Below, in pieces: positions 14,876 through 26,200 of a DNA stretch of 64,000 nucleotides. The stretch is from Acanthaster planci (Eukaryota > Echinodermata > Asteroidea > Valvatida > Acanthasteridae): contig NW_019091361.1 in assembly GCF_001949145.1 (NCBI RefSeq), positions 773,125-837,124 on the forward strand, read 5' to 3'. The first letter of the stretch is position 1. Every line of letters begins with the position of its first letter. The position numbers and the translations under genes are program-made. Below the pieces are notes generated by a model that ran no database searches, was not told the DNA's origin, and saw nothing but the letters and a program-made list of their open reading frames with translations.

Positions 14876-15127
14876 AGCTGAAATTTCATTTCTAGAAAAA
14901 AATCTATTGAGCATAGTGTGGACTATGGTGAGTGTTTGTCTATTTCAATATCCATGATCCTTATTAGCCATTAGATACCATCATTACATACTCACTGAAT
15001 TACATTCATTCCGGTCCTTACCAGCACATCACTTAGATTTTACAGATATCGGTATGTGGCATCCATCTCTAAAAATAACATCAGCCAAAGACATCTGCAC
15101 GGAAACCAAAGATCGTATATCGCCGAA

Positions 15128-15364
15128 GGCGCAAGATGGATAACTCTGCCCAAAAGATGTAGTTACCACGGGCGCCATTTGAGCAAGCGATACGCCTGCA
15201 AGGTTAACGGTCATGCACAGGCGCAGGCTCACCAGGGGCACGTGCCTGCCGCGGCGCCAGCGCCTTTGCATAAATGTGCATTGCGCAGGCGTATCACTTG
15301 CTCAAATGGCGCCCATGCGATTACGTTTTACGTGTATTCACGGTGAAGTTCGCCATCTTGCGCC
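15128..15364. repeat. Foldback element, 237 bp
   Basis: The ends are exact inverted copies: GGCGCAAGATGG at 15128-15139 and CCATCTTGCGCC at 15353-15364. A second, longer inverted block pairs 15171-15199 with 15285-15314, sharing GGCGCCATTTGAGCAAG and the adjoining GATACGCCTGC with one mismatch. There is no coding capacity. This is a MITE-like or foldback element with a GC-rich centre. Confidence 0.8.
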
Positions 15365-17343
15365 GCTTCATAGGAATAACACGGGTTCAAGATAAATATT
15401 CATTTGCATACAAACTGTGCTCAACGATACAATGTACCAGGTACCATACTACTTCATCCGCGCACCGGTATACAGTACACACATATCGGTATCTGTACTT
15501 CACCGGTCAAGCCAAATGACATACTGCAAGCTTGCATAGTGAAGTGCGAACTTGATTCACATACTGCACAACCATTGGTACAACCATGGGGGCTAAAAAC
15601 AAAGAAACTTCTAAAACAGGGTGTGCCGTGTATGCGCCATACATGTAGAACCCTTGGGAGTACAAAGCTACATGTTGTACAATGTTTACAAGTGCAGTAA
15701 CATGACCTGGATGCAACCCATTTACTGTACATGTATTGTACGCTTATAATGTCTTATATCAAATATCCTCTGACTGCATACATGTACATGAACATGTGAT
15801 GCAAACATTATCCATGAACTTTTGCTGTAACAGTCACAGGCAGTCCAAAATTCCTTCCACTTGATATGCCACAGTACACAGACACATACACCCCCATGGA
15901 CAGTACTATACATGTAGGGGTCATTACAGGACTGTTTTTGACTCTTATAGGACAACTTTGTCAAGAATGCATCTTTGCATTCATGTTTATACTTTATACA
16001 TGAATTCACAACTGCTTCAAACTTGTGCTACACTTCATTTGCAAATTTATCATGAATAAAACTCCCCTAGTTTATGACTCTTGCTGAGTGCTTTATCTGA
16101 CCACTGCATGTTCAATACAATTGAAAGACCTTGCGTTTTGTAAAGAAAGAACACACATTTACATCAGGTACATGTGAATGTAAGTGTGCATCCGTTTACA
16201 AGGCATGTTACAGCAAGGCTCTAATCTAAAGTAACAATACGCATGCTGGAGGAGGTGAAAGATCAAAAAAAATCTGCAAAAAGATCAAAGGGATTGCAAC
16301 AAACAGTTTTCAGGGCTTCCAACAAAAAAACAGAGAAGTGTTAACAGCTCACAATTTCTCTCAAGATTCGCTATTGTTATCATTTTGATAGTCTTGCACT
16401 TCTTTGTTTTTTAATCCAAAGTGCTTAACATGTATAAAACATGACTCATTTACTAAAACTCATAGAAAAACAGTCCTAATGTCCAGGAAAAATCCCCCAT
16501 CAATGCGTTACCAGTACACACTATGTACATTGTAACCATGCAAGCACCTGTTCTCAGTTAGCTAATGTGGCATACCGTATTTCAAGTTTTTGCCAAGACT
16601 CCATAAATGTTTAGGGAAAAAAATGGGATGGATCTGATACAAATGTACAGGTCTCTATTAGTTTGCATCATGCTATAAATGTACAGTACCTAGTCACAGA
16701 GGATATGAACATTGCACATGTACATGTAGCTATGGTTTGTTACTTTGGAAGCAAAGGTCTTTCTTACGTTGTAAGCAGTTTGCAATCTAGCGCAGCTAAA
16801 CAATGTTATCCAAATAACACATTGTCGCACAAGTCATTTCCAGATAACTGCAAAACAATTTATCATGTAATATACACAAAACAATTGATAAACATGATAA
16901 ATGGCATCTTTGATCAGTATTGCTTAAAATATTTAGAGATCAATAAAGTTGAAAGTCAGTGTAATCCTTCCTGGGTTCAGAAATGTACAGTTGTCTCTAA
17001 AATGGATTCTGCAAGGATGGTACTGTTGGTACAGGAGTACAACTGATCCATCTCAACTTAAACAATCACAGGTTATTTGGCAATGTTTCCCTTTTTGAAC
17101 CTCAAACAAGCTTTATAGGCCTCAGTTTCAACAATGCAGATTTATGAACAAAGCAATTCTTACTGTTTACTGCCAACCGCTGAGCAGTTTTCACGACAAA
17201 CTACATGTATTTCAATTGACAGAGGTTTAAATGATATGGTTTAACGATACAGGTACATGCTAAAATCATGTTAATGCTGACAAGTAAGCTACCAGTAAAT
17301 TACAGGTGTGCGAGACTGCAGACCCTGGCCATCAGTGCTTTAC

Positions 17344-17626
17344 CTGATGTGACAGGACAGAGTGTATGTTGTTGGTTTATTGCATTGTTTCTGAATTTGC
17401 AAGGTTCAGGAAACTTCTCAGCCAAAATAAAATGTTGAGAGTCTGGGTTAACTTTGATGGAAGTAATATGACCTAAATGTACCAGTACTTGTAGAACTGT
17501 GTCTCCATGTACATGTCCTGGTAAGTCATAACCTTCAGTGTCTAGTCTTGGTCTGGATCCTGATGTCTTTTTGGAATGGATTTTAACTGTTTTATTATGA
17601 GCATACATAAGTTTGCACAAGTTGGC
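17344..17626 (-). CDS. Internal coding exon, unknown protein
   Basis: This 283-bp minus-strand exon candidate reads open for 94 codons. Its acceptor sits after a long pyrimidine tract (TTTTTTTTCTTTTATCAAAG) and its donor is CAG|GTAAAG. It starts in phase 0 and ends in phase 1. The peptide contains HGDTVLQVLVHLGHITSIKV and later NPDSQHFILAEKFPEPCKF, which looks like ordinary folded-protein sequence, but I do not recognise the family. One ATGTAC microsatellite unit is read through as part of the exon. It may belong to the same gene as the exon at 20103-20257; the phases of the two do not join directly, so at least one more exon would be needed between them. It could be a chance open frame. Confidence 0.4.
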
Positions 17627-18631
17627 CTTTGATAAAAGAAAAAAAATCTGTGTCTTTACAAAACCAAAAATTAGCAGGTACATGTACACATTATTGTACA
17701 TGTACATGTAGCAGTACGGTATGTACATGTACAAGGTACCTGTAGCTATTGGCCTTCTGATGTGTTTTTAAAATAAACCTATTATGCCGGAAGTGAAGAG
17801 ATTGAAACCAGAACTTCTAAGTTCATGTTACCGGTACCACACACACCCACACATGTGCATGTACTTACATGTACATGTACATGTACATGTAGTACATGTA
17901 CCAGTAAGTTATACAATGCACATGTTGGTCATAACTGAGAGGTAACATACCGGTACCGACTTAAAAAAGTTGAGTTGATGATCACAAAGTTTCTTCTTCA
18001 TGGGACACACATGTATGATGTAGCATCTGAATCCTCTTGAAAGGAATGAACTATTGTCTATATATAACGTGTGAAAGGGTTACAGTTCAAGGTTTATAGG
18101 CCTGTACTGTATGTTATGTGACTTTCCTCTGTGACTCCAAACACAGCATATATGTACATGAACATATACGCACGTACTGTACATGTGCATGTATAAGCAG
18201 GACGATGGAGCAAAGGTTAACATGAACTCATTACTACTTTAAACGTGTGTATTTTCAAAAGTACCGGTACCATACCACTTAGACAGGTGGGAGGAAACAG
18301 TTAAGATTAGCAAACCTTACAGTGGAAGTTGTGAATTTCATCCAATGAAAAGCACATTTAATGTCCATGCACGTGTACTCAATGCACAAGCCACTTGACT
18401 TGAACATGTACAGTGTACATACATGTAGCCTTCCTGAAAAATACAGATTCAGAGTACAGGTGAAACTTTTAAAAACTTTTAAAAATAAAGAAATTGTAAA
18501 AAAAAAAATAAATTACACATACAAGAATTACATGTTATCAATTTTTTTAAAAGTTAAAATGTACTGGTGTTTCTTTGACACCTGAATTGCTGACTGTTGG
18601 GAATTTTGCATGGCACCCAAGGCAAAACACA

Positions 18632-19070
18632 GGGTGCTATGCATAGGGACAGGGCTAAAACACCCCAGGCAACACAGGGTGCTTTGCACAGGGACAGGGC
18701 TAAAACACCCCAGGCAACACAGGGTGCTATGCATAGGGACAGGGCTAAAACACCCCAGGCAACACACGGTGCTATGAATAGGGACGGGGCTAACACACCC
18801 CAGGCAACACAGGGTGCTATGAATAGGGACAGCGCTAAAACATCCCAGGCAAAACACAGGGTGCTATGCATAGAAACTGGGCTAAAACACCCCAGGCAAC
18901 ACAGGGTGCTATGCATAGGGACAGGGCTAAAACACCCCAGACAACACAGGGTGCTATGCTCAGGGACAGGGCTAAAACACCCCAGGCAACACAGGGTGCT
19001 ATGCACAGGGACAGGGCTAAAACACCCCAGGCAACACAGGGTGCTATGCATAGGGACAGGGCTAAAACTA
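18632..19070. repeat. 45-bp minisatellite, about 10 copies
   Basis: Direct tandem repeat with period 45. Units begin GGGTGCTATGCATAGGGACA at 18632, 18677, 18722, 18767, 18812, 18859, 18904, 18949, 18994 and 19039. The only length change is a 2-base insertion before the sixth copy. Because 45 is divisible by three, long open frames appear on both strands, with 15-residue repeats such as APCVAWGVLALSLCI on the minus strand. These frames have no start context, splice sites or homology and are best read as a by-product of the repeat. Confidence 0.9.
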
Positions 19071-19692
19071 CTGTGGAATTATCACATTATGGCTAAACAT
19101 TACGGGTAAATGTATATGTACATGTACGTACTGTATATGTCAAAGGCAGTGAAATCTCCTCCACAACAAATTCCTAGATATGAAATGACAGCTCATAGAG
19201 ACACAAATCAACATAAATTACTACTACTAGGATGAAACTTTATGGCATACATGTATGTACCTGTAAATCTGCAGTAAAAGAGTGCAGAATACATGTACAC
19301 GTAATATTACATGTGGTGTACTGCATGAGTCCTGCAGCCGATTTCATGAAACTTTACCCAATGGCGTAACTCCACTTACGCCACATTTCATTGTGTAAAT
19401 TGTACAACTTCAGACTGACTTCACAAAAATTACACATTGTGTAAGTCCACGACTTATGCGACAAAATATGGCATGACCAGGGTTGTGAGTGGAACATAAA
19501 AAATAGCTGAAATTGAGAGTGCAAAGCAAATATATTGTGGGGTCGTAAATTTTGAAATGTAGGCCTAAATGCTCTGTGGTACATTTTACAGCCTCCTGGT
19601 ACAACCATTGGTCATTTTTTTCTTTGCAATTTACACTATACATATTTTTTATACGTGTGTGTACATGTACATACCGTCCTAAATCCACTCTT

Positions 19693-19765
19693 CAGAATGA
19701 GTACGTAGCATAATTGGTAAACTCTTGTAACCCCAACATTGAGATTGGGAACAAATCCTGGCAGT
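19693..19765 (+). repeat. tRNA-like SINE remnant
   Basis: The order TAGCATAATTGGTAAACTC (A-box-like) followed by GGGAACAAATCC (decayed B-box) is spaced as in a tRNA gene. The stems are broken, so this is a SINE head or tRNA pseudogene. Confidence 0.4.
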
Positions 19766-20102
19766 TGGCAAATTATCCCCATCCAAAAATTACAACACCA
19801 ACCTGTACTGTTTGAAATTCAATCTTACCGGTACAGGTACATTTCTACATGTACACATATTTAATTTTTCTTTTCTGATATACAGGTGTCTCTGAACTAC
19901 ACGTACTTTTTTTATCGAGGGATGAAAACCAAATTGCAATACATGTACATGTGCAAGTAGGCTGGAATTCCATCTTGTGAATATGAGCTTCTACCATTAA
20001 TGACATTGTTTACATAAAAAACAGACAAAGATTTCTCATGGTAATACTTCAAAGCTCCCAAGACATTCACTGTGCATGTTGAGTTGCCATGCTGGTACTT
20101 AC

Positions 20103-20257
20103 TGTAAGTCATTTGAAGTAGATTAGTAATGGATATGGATGGATCCACACGTACATGTAGATGGGACACACAACCATGTTCAGAGGTCAAGTTGAATCCA
20201 GACCACTGTGCCATTTTGATGTCAAACTTGGCATTAGGGAAAGAATTCCATACAGGT
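20103..20257 (-). CDS. Internal coding exon, unknown protein
   Basis: A 155-bp minus-strand exon candidate with acceptor TTCATAG| and a strong donor TTACA|GTAAGT. It enters in phase 2 and leaves in phase 1. The reading frame is open across the exon and contains PVWNSFPNAKFDIKMAQWSG and then FNLTSEHGCVSHLHVRVDPS. The composition is that of a globular protein, but I cannot name the family. It lies 2.5 kb upstream, in transcript direction, of the other minus-strand exon candidate at 17344-17626, and the two may be parts of one gene. Further exons would be expected on both sides and were not found. Confidence 0.45.
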
Positions 20258-23206
20258 CTATGAAGCCACTAATTTTTCCCTGCAGTAACCTTTAAGTATC
20301 AATCATCTGAAAGCAATAAAATATCCTAAAAAGTCCAATTCATTAGTGAAAATATTGAGGTATTCACAGAGAAAACACAGTAGAGCTTTTCAGACCAGTT
20401 TCAGTTATAGGGTTTGTGCACAGGGTGTCAAGTGGCATCCGTATATTGAATTCTTTTTGGTCTAACATTTTTCTACGACTTGACTGTGCATCACATTTAA
20501 GGGGTTCAATCGAGTTTTAAAAAAGAATTTTGATCCACAGTCAAGTCTTAGAAAAATGCTTGTTAGACCAAAAATTTAGGGAGAGAAACAGGAATTTTCA
20601 ACTTTGATACATGTATGTATATTCATTTTTATTGTGAGTCAGTCTTACCAGTCATGTAATTCTGGGTCATTTGGCACCAAAATATTTAACAAAATTGGTC
20701 AAGGAGTTGCAGAGATACACTCATTTGTATTTTGTGAAAAAACCCTTTTTTGGTTTAATTTCCTTATGGCAATTTTGGTTAATTGTGGTACCAGGAAGTC
20801 TTGTTTCTTCATGTAAACAAATATGTAAACATTTTAAGGTGCTAATACATGTAGCTCTCCAACTTTGTACTTCATTTCCTCTCTTCTTTCTTTGATGGGT
20901 ATCCAAGGGAAGACATCCACAGTTGTAACAATGATGTCAAAGTTGACACATTTGTTTGTTGGTACCATATCATTGCCATGGCAACTGGTCTAAACTTCAG
21001 TTCGATTATAAATAAAAGATTCACTTAAATTTATAAAATCTGTGTTGTGCATGACAAGAAAATATCCATATTATTTCGTCCAAAAAGTAACCAAATGCTT
21101 TGTTCCAATGAGTAGTCATTTTCAATTTATTTTGTTCACAAAAATGTTGACACTGTAAAATACTTGGTCAACAAATTCAAATCGATGTACCGGTATGTCT
21201 TGATTGCCAGGTGCTGCAGAGCTTAGTTTCTTTTCTTTCTTGTAACAAAGTATGGTTGCCTCCCTTAGAAAAGTGATCTCTCCATAAAGTCATTGTGATT
21301 TGCTCTGATGATTGAAAATGAAGTTAAAACTGGAGCAGAATATTCAGCGACAGTCAGATTTTTCAATGCATAATTGTGTGTAAAACTGGTATGTGTCTGT
21401 TTGCTGATTGAAGTGCATGATGTGAAGTGTAGTAAAGTCAGAAAGTGTGAGTTTAACAGAATGAACAACGGGGGAAAAGGGTATTTAAATTAACTACATG
21501 TATTGCACCAGTCAACACAAAATTCTGAACTACTTGTAAGCAAGAAAAATCAAATTTTTCTTTGAGCTCAATAAAACTTCTGCAAAACTTTCTGCACAGG
21601 TAAGTGCCCTAGCTCTGCTGCCCCCTCCCCCATAAAAAAAATCAGTGTAAAGCTATAATGCTTTCAACATAAAAACAATGTCTATAATTTTTCAAACTTC
21701 GAAATTAAAAAAAACAGTGCAAAGGTTCGGCTTACATGAAGAAAATTAACCCAACCCCACCAAATTAATTTGTATAATTTGCAGTTCACAAGTACATGTA
21801 GCTGAAAAAAATTGTAGAGAAATGTTAGAAGAGAGACCAAATATAATAACGCTTGTTATTTCTCTTTAAAAAAAAAGTAAAAAAAAAAAGAGCACTGCAT
21901 GATAAACATGAACTCATGACAGCATGGACAAAATCACAAAAGGCAGTCCGTATCCACCAGTGTACGGCAGCACGTGTGAGACTAACGCGCGCAGATGCCA
22001 TATTGAATGACCCCCCCGAATGCACGCATGCCAGGTGGTGGCCATACAAAAATCACTGTGCATTTCATCGCTCGGCAGTCCAATGCGCTCACACTCACCA
22101 TCTGAACCTTAATCTTTCTGAGGTGTTTCTGACCTTTTCAAAAATGATACCTATATGTAGTTTCTTGTAGATGTACTGAAAGCCTCTGAAAGGCCACTTG
22201 GAATAATGCCTAGGTTTTTTTCAGATCAAAACTTCCAGAAAACTTCACGTTTTTTCCTGAAACCTTCCATGAGGAGTTCGGGAAACTCAAACTTTATCCA
22301 TTCATGCAAAAATTGAGGAAAATAGTGTTGTCTCTGGGGCCAGAATTCAACTTGACTGCATCATGTCTATGGGGAGTCAGGCCAACAAATTTTTGATGTT
22401 CTTCGCAAAAACGATTCCATGTGCACAACGCGTGCACAGTAGCCCATTTACATGTCGGTCCATGGATATCAAAAGGCTGGAAAGAATCAGACTGACTTGA
22501 CTTTGGGCTGAGTTGACATAAGCTGACAATCATGTAAACATATATGTAGTCTCCAACCAAGTTGTAGGGGTGTGAGTGGCCACTTAAAATTAAAGCTGAA
22601 AACAGCTAGCAAAAGGCTGAAATGTAAAAAGTTCCCATAGGGCCTACTTTTGCACAGACCAGGTGTACGAAAAAGCTGAAATTCAGGGTAAACATCTACA
22701 CAAAAAAAGCTGAAATCAGCTAAAAAGCTTAATTCTCACACCCCTGCAAGTTGGTTAATGTTAACCTGTACGCTGCAGTTTCCTCAGTACCTGTAATCTG
22801 ACATGTACGGTAGGCCTAGCCTAAACATGCTAGGCCTAAATGCTATTGCTACACTAATTTGGAGAAACATGACAAGTCATTATTGTTTGACAAATTCGAA
22901 AGCAAAATGAATCCATTCCAAATGAAACTCACCTCTAGAGAGAGACTCCGTCAGTGCCTGTAATCTAAAGAATTCACAAAAGTTCGCTCAGACCAAATAT
23001 ACCGCATATTATAGCAAAATTCGAGGCCTTGAGTTCATATCCTGCGCCACACGCCACGGCAGCTTTCTCCAGTTTTTTTGTAGTTTTGTTGGTCTGGTCC
23101 CGCGCTAGCCAAGGTAAAAACTAGTCACGGTTTCAAGGAGCAAGCTATGTACAGACTATTTTTGCACCGGCCCTTGGACCGCTATTAAATTACAGCGCCA
23201 TCAACG
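20258..23206. other. Intergenic stretch, no gene seen
   Basis: This stretch contains the foldback at 20411-20574 and AT-rich low-complexity tracts near 21.6-21.9 kb. The 88-codon minus-strand frame at 22294-22560 has no recognisable motif. The promoter of ARV1 should lie at the right end; a TATTAAAT is present near 23184 but is not convincing alone. Confidence 0.5.
20411..20574. repeat. Foldback MITE, copy 1
   Basis: The arms 20453-20492 and 20531-20574 are inverted copies of each other apart from a 4-base length difference: TTTTTGGTCTAACA at the left end and TGTTAGACCAAAAA at the right. The flanking block GGTTTGTGCACAGGGTGTCA at 20411 recurs at 25658, which shows that this is a dispersed family. 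Confidence 0.75.
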
Positions 23207-23260
23207 ATGAAAAGTGCGTGAGAGAAATTCAAGATGTCAGCCCCCATTGGAGACTTGTAA
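23207..23260 (+). promoter_or_regulatory. Two short upstream ORFs in the ARV1 leader
   Basis: If transcription starts upstream, the leader of ARV1 contains two ATGs with immediate stops: 23207-23221 (four codons plus stop) and 23234-23260 (MSAPIGDL). Both terminate before the ARV1 ATG at 23295. They could lower translation of the main frame. The transcription start is unknown, so their presence in the mRNA is an assumption. Confidence 0.35.
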
Positions 23261-23294
23261 GTTGTATGCCGAAGGGAAATCTCACGAATCAAAC

Positions 23295-26200
23295 ATGGAA
23301 AGTACCAGCTACGTTTGTATAGAATGTGGAAAATATGCATCAGAACTGTACAAGGTATACAGTGGAGGAATGATAAAGATTGCACATTGTGTAAGTATTT
23401 CACACGATCATCTCGGGGACACTAGTAAAGTAGTATAAATTAAATCAACTGACATGACTGACTAGCCCAATTTATAATTGAACGAGTGCCTTCAGCAACA
23501 TCTTCTTTCCACGGACAGTCAAGGATTGGAATAGTCACCCATCTTATATTGTTGAATCTGGTAAAACATCACATGCAACTTTTAGAGCTGAACTTTTAAA
23601 ACTGTTCAGTGGTTGTAAATAAGCTAGCTCCACGCCCAAAACTAAACCCCAAGTTGGTGTGATGTTCCTGATGGAGGCCTTGCTGAATGTATGATTCAGA
23701 TTCTGATTTCAGAAACTTTGCTGACATCTTTTCTGTTACTGTGTTAGCCCGGTTTCTAGGCTAGGCCTACATTCTCCCGGTTGGAGGTTGTTCCATTTAT
23801 CGCACTTACGTTTGGGCAAAGGGGCGGAAAGAATTCCATATACGAAGTTCACTTTTTAGGAGAAATTTTTGCTCCAGGACAGATTTAAAAAGGGGCGACA
23901 TTTATTTTTGGGGGATAGAGACGTGAAAGGGGGTTCAGTAACTTAGGGGGACAGGTTTAAAAAGAAGGGGCCCCACGCAATAAAACGGCAAAAAAGTGAG
24001 TCCTTTTGCGGTTCCTTTNNNNNNNNNNNNNNNNNNNNNNNNNNNNNNNNNNNNNNNNNNNNNNNNNNNNNNNNNNNNNNNNNNNNNNNNNNNNNNNNNN
24101 NNNNNNNNNNNNNNNNNNNNNNNNNNNNNNNNNNNNNNNNNNNNNNNNNNNNNNNNNNNNNNNNNNNNNNNNNNNNNNNNNNNNNNNNNNNNNNNNNNNN
24201 NNNNNNNNNNNNNNNNNNNNNNNNNNNNNNNNNNNNNNNNNNNNNNNNNNNNNNNNNNNNNNNNNNNNNNNNNNNNNNNNNNNNNNNNNNNNNNNNNNNN
24301 NNNNNNNNNNNNNNNNNNNNNNNNNNNNNNNNNNNNNNNNNNNNNNNNNNNNNNNNNNNNNNNNNNNNNNNNNNNNNNNNNNNNNNNNNNNNNNNNNNNN
24401 NNNNNNNNNNNNNNNNNNNNNNNNNNNNNNNNNNNNNNNNNNNNNNNNNNNNNNNNNNNNNNNNNNNNNNNNNNNNNNNNNNNNNNNNNNNNNNNNNNNN
24501 NNNNNNNNNNNNNNNNNNNNNNNNNNNNNNNNNNNNNNNNNNNNNNNNNNNNNNNNNNNNNNNNNNNNNNNNNNNNNNNNNNNNNNNNNNNNNNNNNNNN
24601 NNNNNNNNNNNNNNNNNNNNNNNNNNNNNNNNNNNNNNNNNNNNNNNNNNNNNNNNNNNNNNNNNNNNNNNNNNNNNNNNNNNNNNNNNNNNNNNNNNNN
24701 NNNNNNNNNNNNNNNNNNNNNNNNNNNNNNNNNNNNNNNNNNNNNNNNNNNNNNNNNNNNNNNNNNNNNNNNNNNNNNNNNNNNNNNNNNNNNNNNNNNN
24801 NNNNNNNNNNNNNNNNNNNNNNNNNNNNNNNNNNNNNNNNNNNNNNNNNNNNNNNNNNNNNNNNNNNNNNNNNNNNNNNNNNNNNNNNNNNNNNNNNNNN
24901 NNNNNNNNNNNNNNNNNNNNNNNNNNNNNNNNNNNNNNNNNNNNNNNNNNNNNNNNNNNNNNNNNNNNNAATAACTGAAACCTTTTCAGCACAGTGTGGC
25001 CCACAGTTCATAGGCCTATGTACATGTCATAGGCCTAGCACAATAACCAGTGAAATTTCAGGCATATTTGATGCCAAGATAAAGCGTTCGATCGATAATT
25101 CACATTTACTCCATTACATGTACTTGTAGGCCTATTGTGTTTTCATGCTCCTCAAGTCGGATATGGATGTACATGTAGGCCTACATGTACATGTATAGTA
25201 TACATACAGGTATTCTGCACTTGAGCAGAAATACTTGAAATATTTTCAAAATATGAAATAATTTTCAAAAGTTTGTTAGAAAAAAAAATCCTGTTGTCCT
25301 TTTTAAATTAAAAGGCACTAGCCTAGCAGTCTAAAAAATGAACGTGATTGGCCAATGCAGGACGAATGAGCTTCTAGTCCTTATTCTGATTGGCCAATTT
25401 TAGCTCATGTTCAGAAACTTACAATCTTAGTCTTAGTTTAAGACACGAACTGATGTTCCAGGAAAGGATTCCCCAAATTTATTTCTGGTATGTAAGCTCT
25501 AAAATGTTATTCATTAAGAGGTCCATAGGGACATCCTTAATTTCCCCTTGCAGTGGTTTATTGGCCATTAAAATATTTGAACATGTACTAAAAAGTCACA
25601 GTTAACAGTGGAAATATTAAAACATTTACTTAGAAAACACTCTCACAGTCTCATGGGGTTTGTGCACAGGGTGTCAAGTGATGTCCGTATACATGTATGG
25701 AACTCCTTCCTTGTTTTTATCCCAAATCTACAATGCAGCACTTTGTCAAAAGAGGATGGCTTGATTGTGAGTACGTGATAAAGTGGAAAAATAGTATTGT
25801 TTTAGCAGGTACACTTCTTCCATAGCGCTGTGCATAAATGCATTCCTTGTTTGTTATCCTAATCCCATGACGCATTGCAAATTCTAAAAAAAAGTTTTTT
25901 CAATGGATATTCTTATTACATGTTTGTCCCAATCTTGCCCTCATTCCTGGCCTCAGCTTGTGCCCCTGCAAGATTTTTACATGTTTTTCAACCCTCACAG
26001 TCCTAGAGTTTCAATATAATTTTTTGCACAACTCAGGGGATAGGTTGAGGGAAAAATGTAATTCAACTTCTGTCCTATTCAAATTCAGAGTTCTTTCTCT
26101 CTCTGTCTGAAAGATGCTATCTTGGTTGAAATCTGTGGCACTTCCAACTCTACACCACTCTCAACATTGTCTGCATACACTTGAAGAATTGTTATGGTTG

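Larger units (their letters stand above)
1..17343. other. Gene-poor, repeat-rich interval
   Basis: No exon with homology, convincing splice sites and sustained protein-like composition was found here on either strand. The interval carries many (ATGTAC)n tracts, TAGGCCTA motifs, AAGTCACAAGTC arrays, SINE remnants and one foldback element, annotated separately. The longer open frames here (for example 10343-10741 and 12562-13014) have no recognisable domain. Nothing further is seen between the listed repeats. Confidence 0.6.
17627..20102. other. Possible intron or intergenic stretch
   Basis: This stretch lies between two minus-strand exon candidates. It holds ATGTAC tracts (17690-17712, 17865-17895), the 45-bp minisatellite, a SINE remnant and a repeat near 19330-19460 that resembles 56960-57110. 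No further exon was identified. Confidence 0.5.

Noticed and set aside
18554-19109. Long open frames of about 165-170 codons on both strands
   Set aside because: They are produced by a 45-bp tandem repeat divisible by three, without start context, splice sites or homology.
23935-25129. Long frames of 320-377 codons
   Set aside because: They consist almost wholly of the assembly gap.
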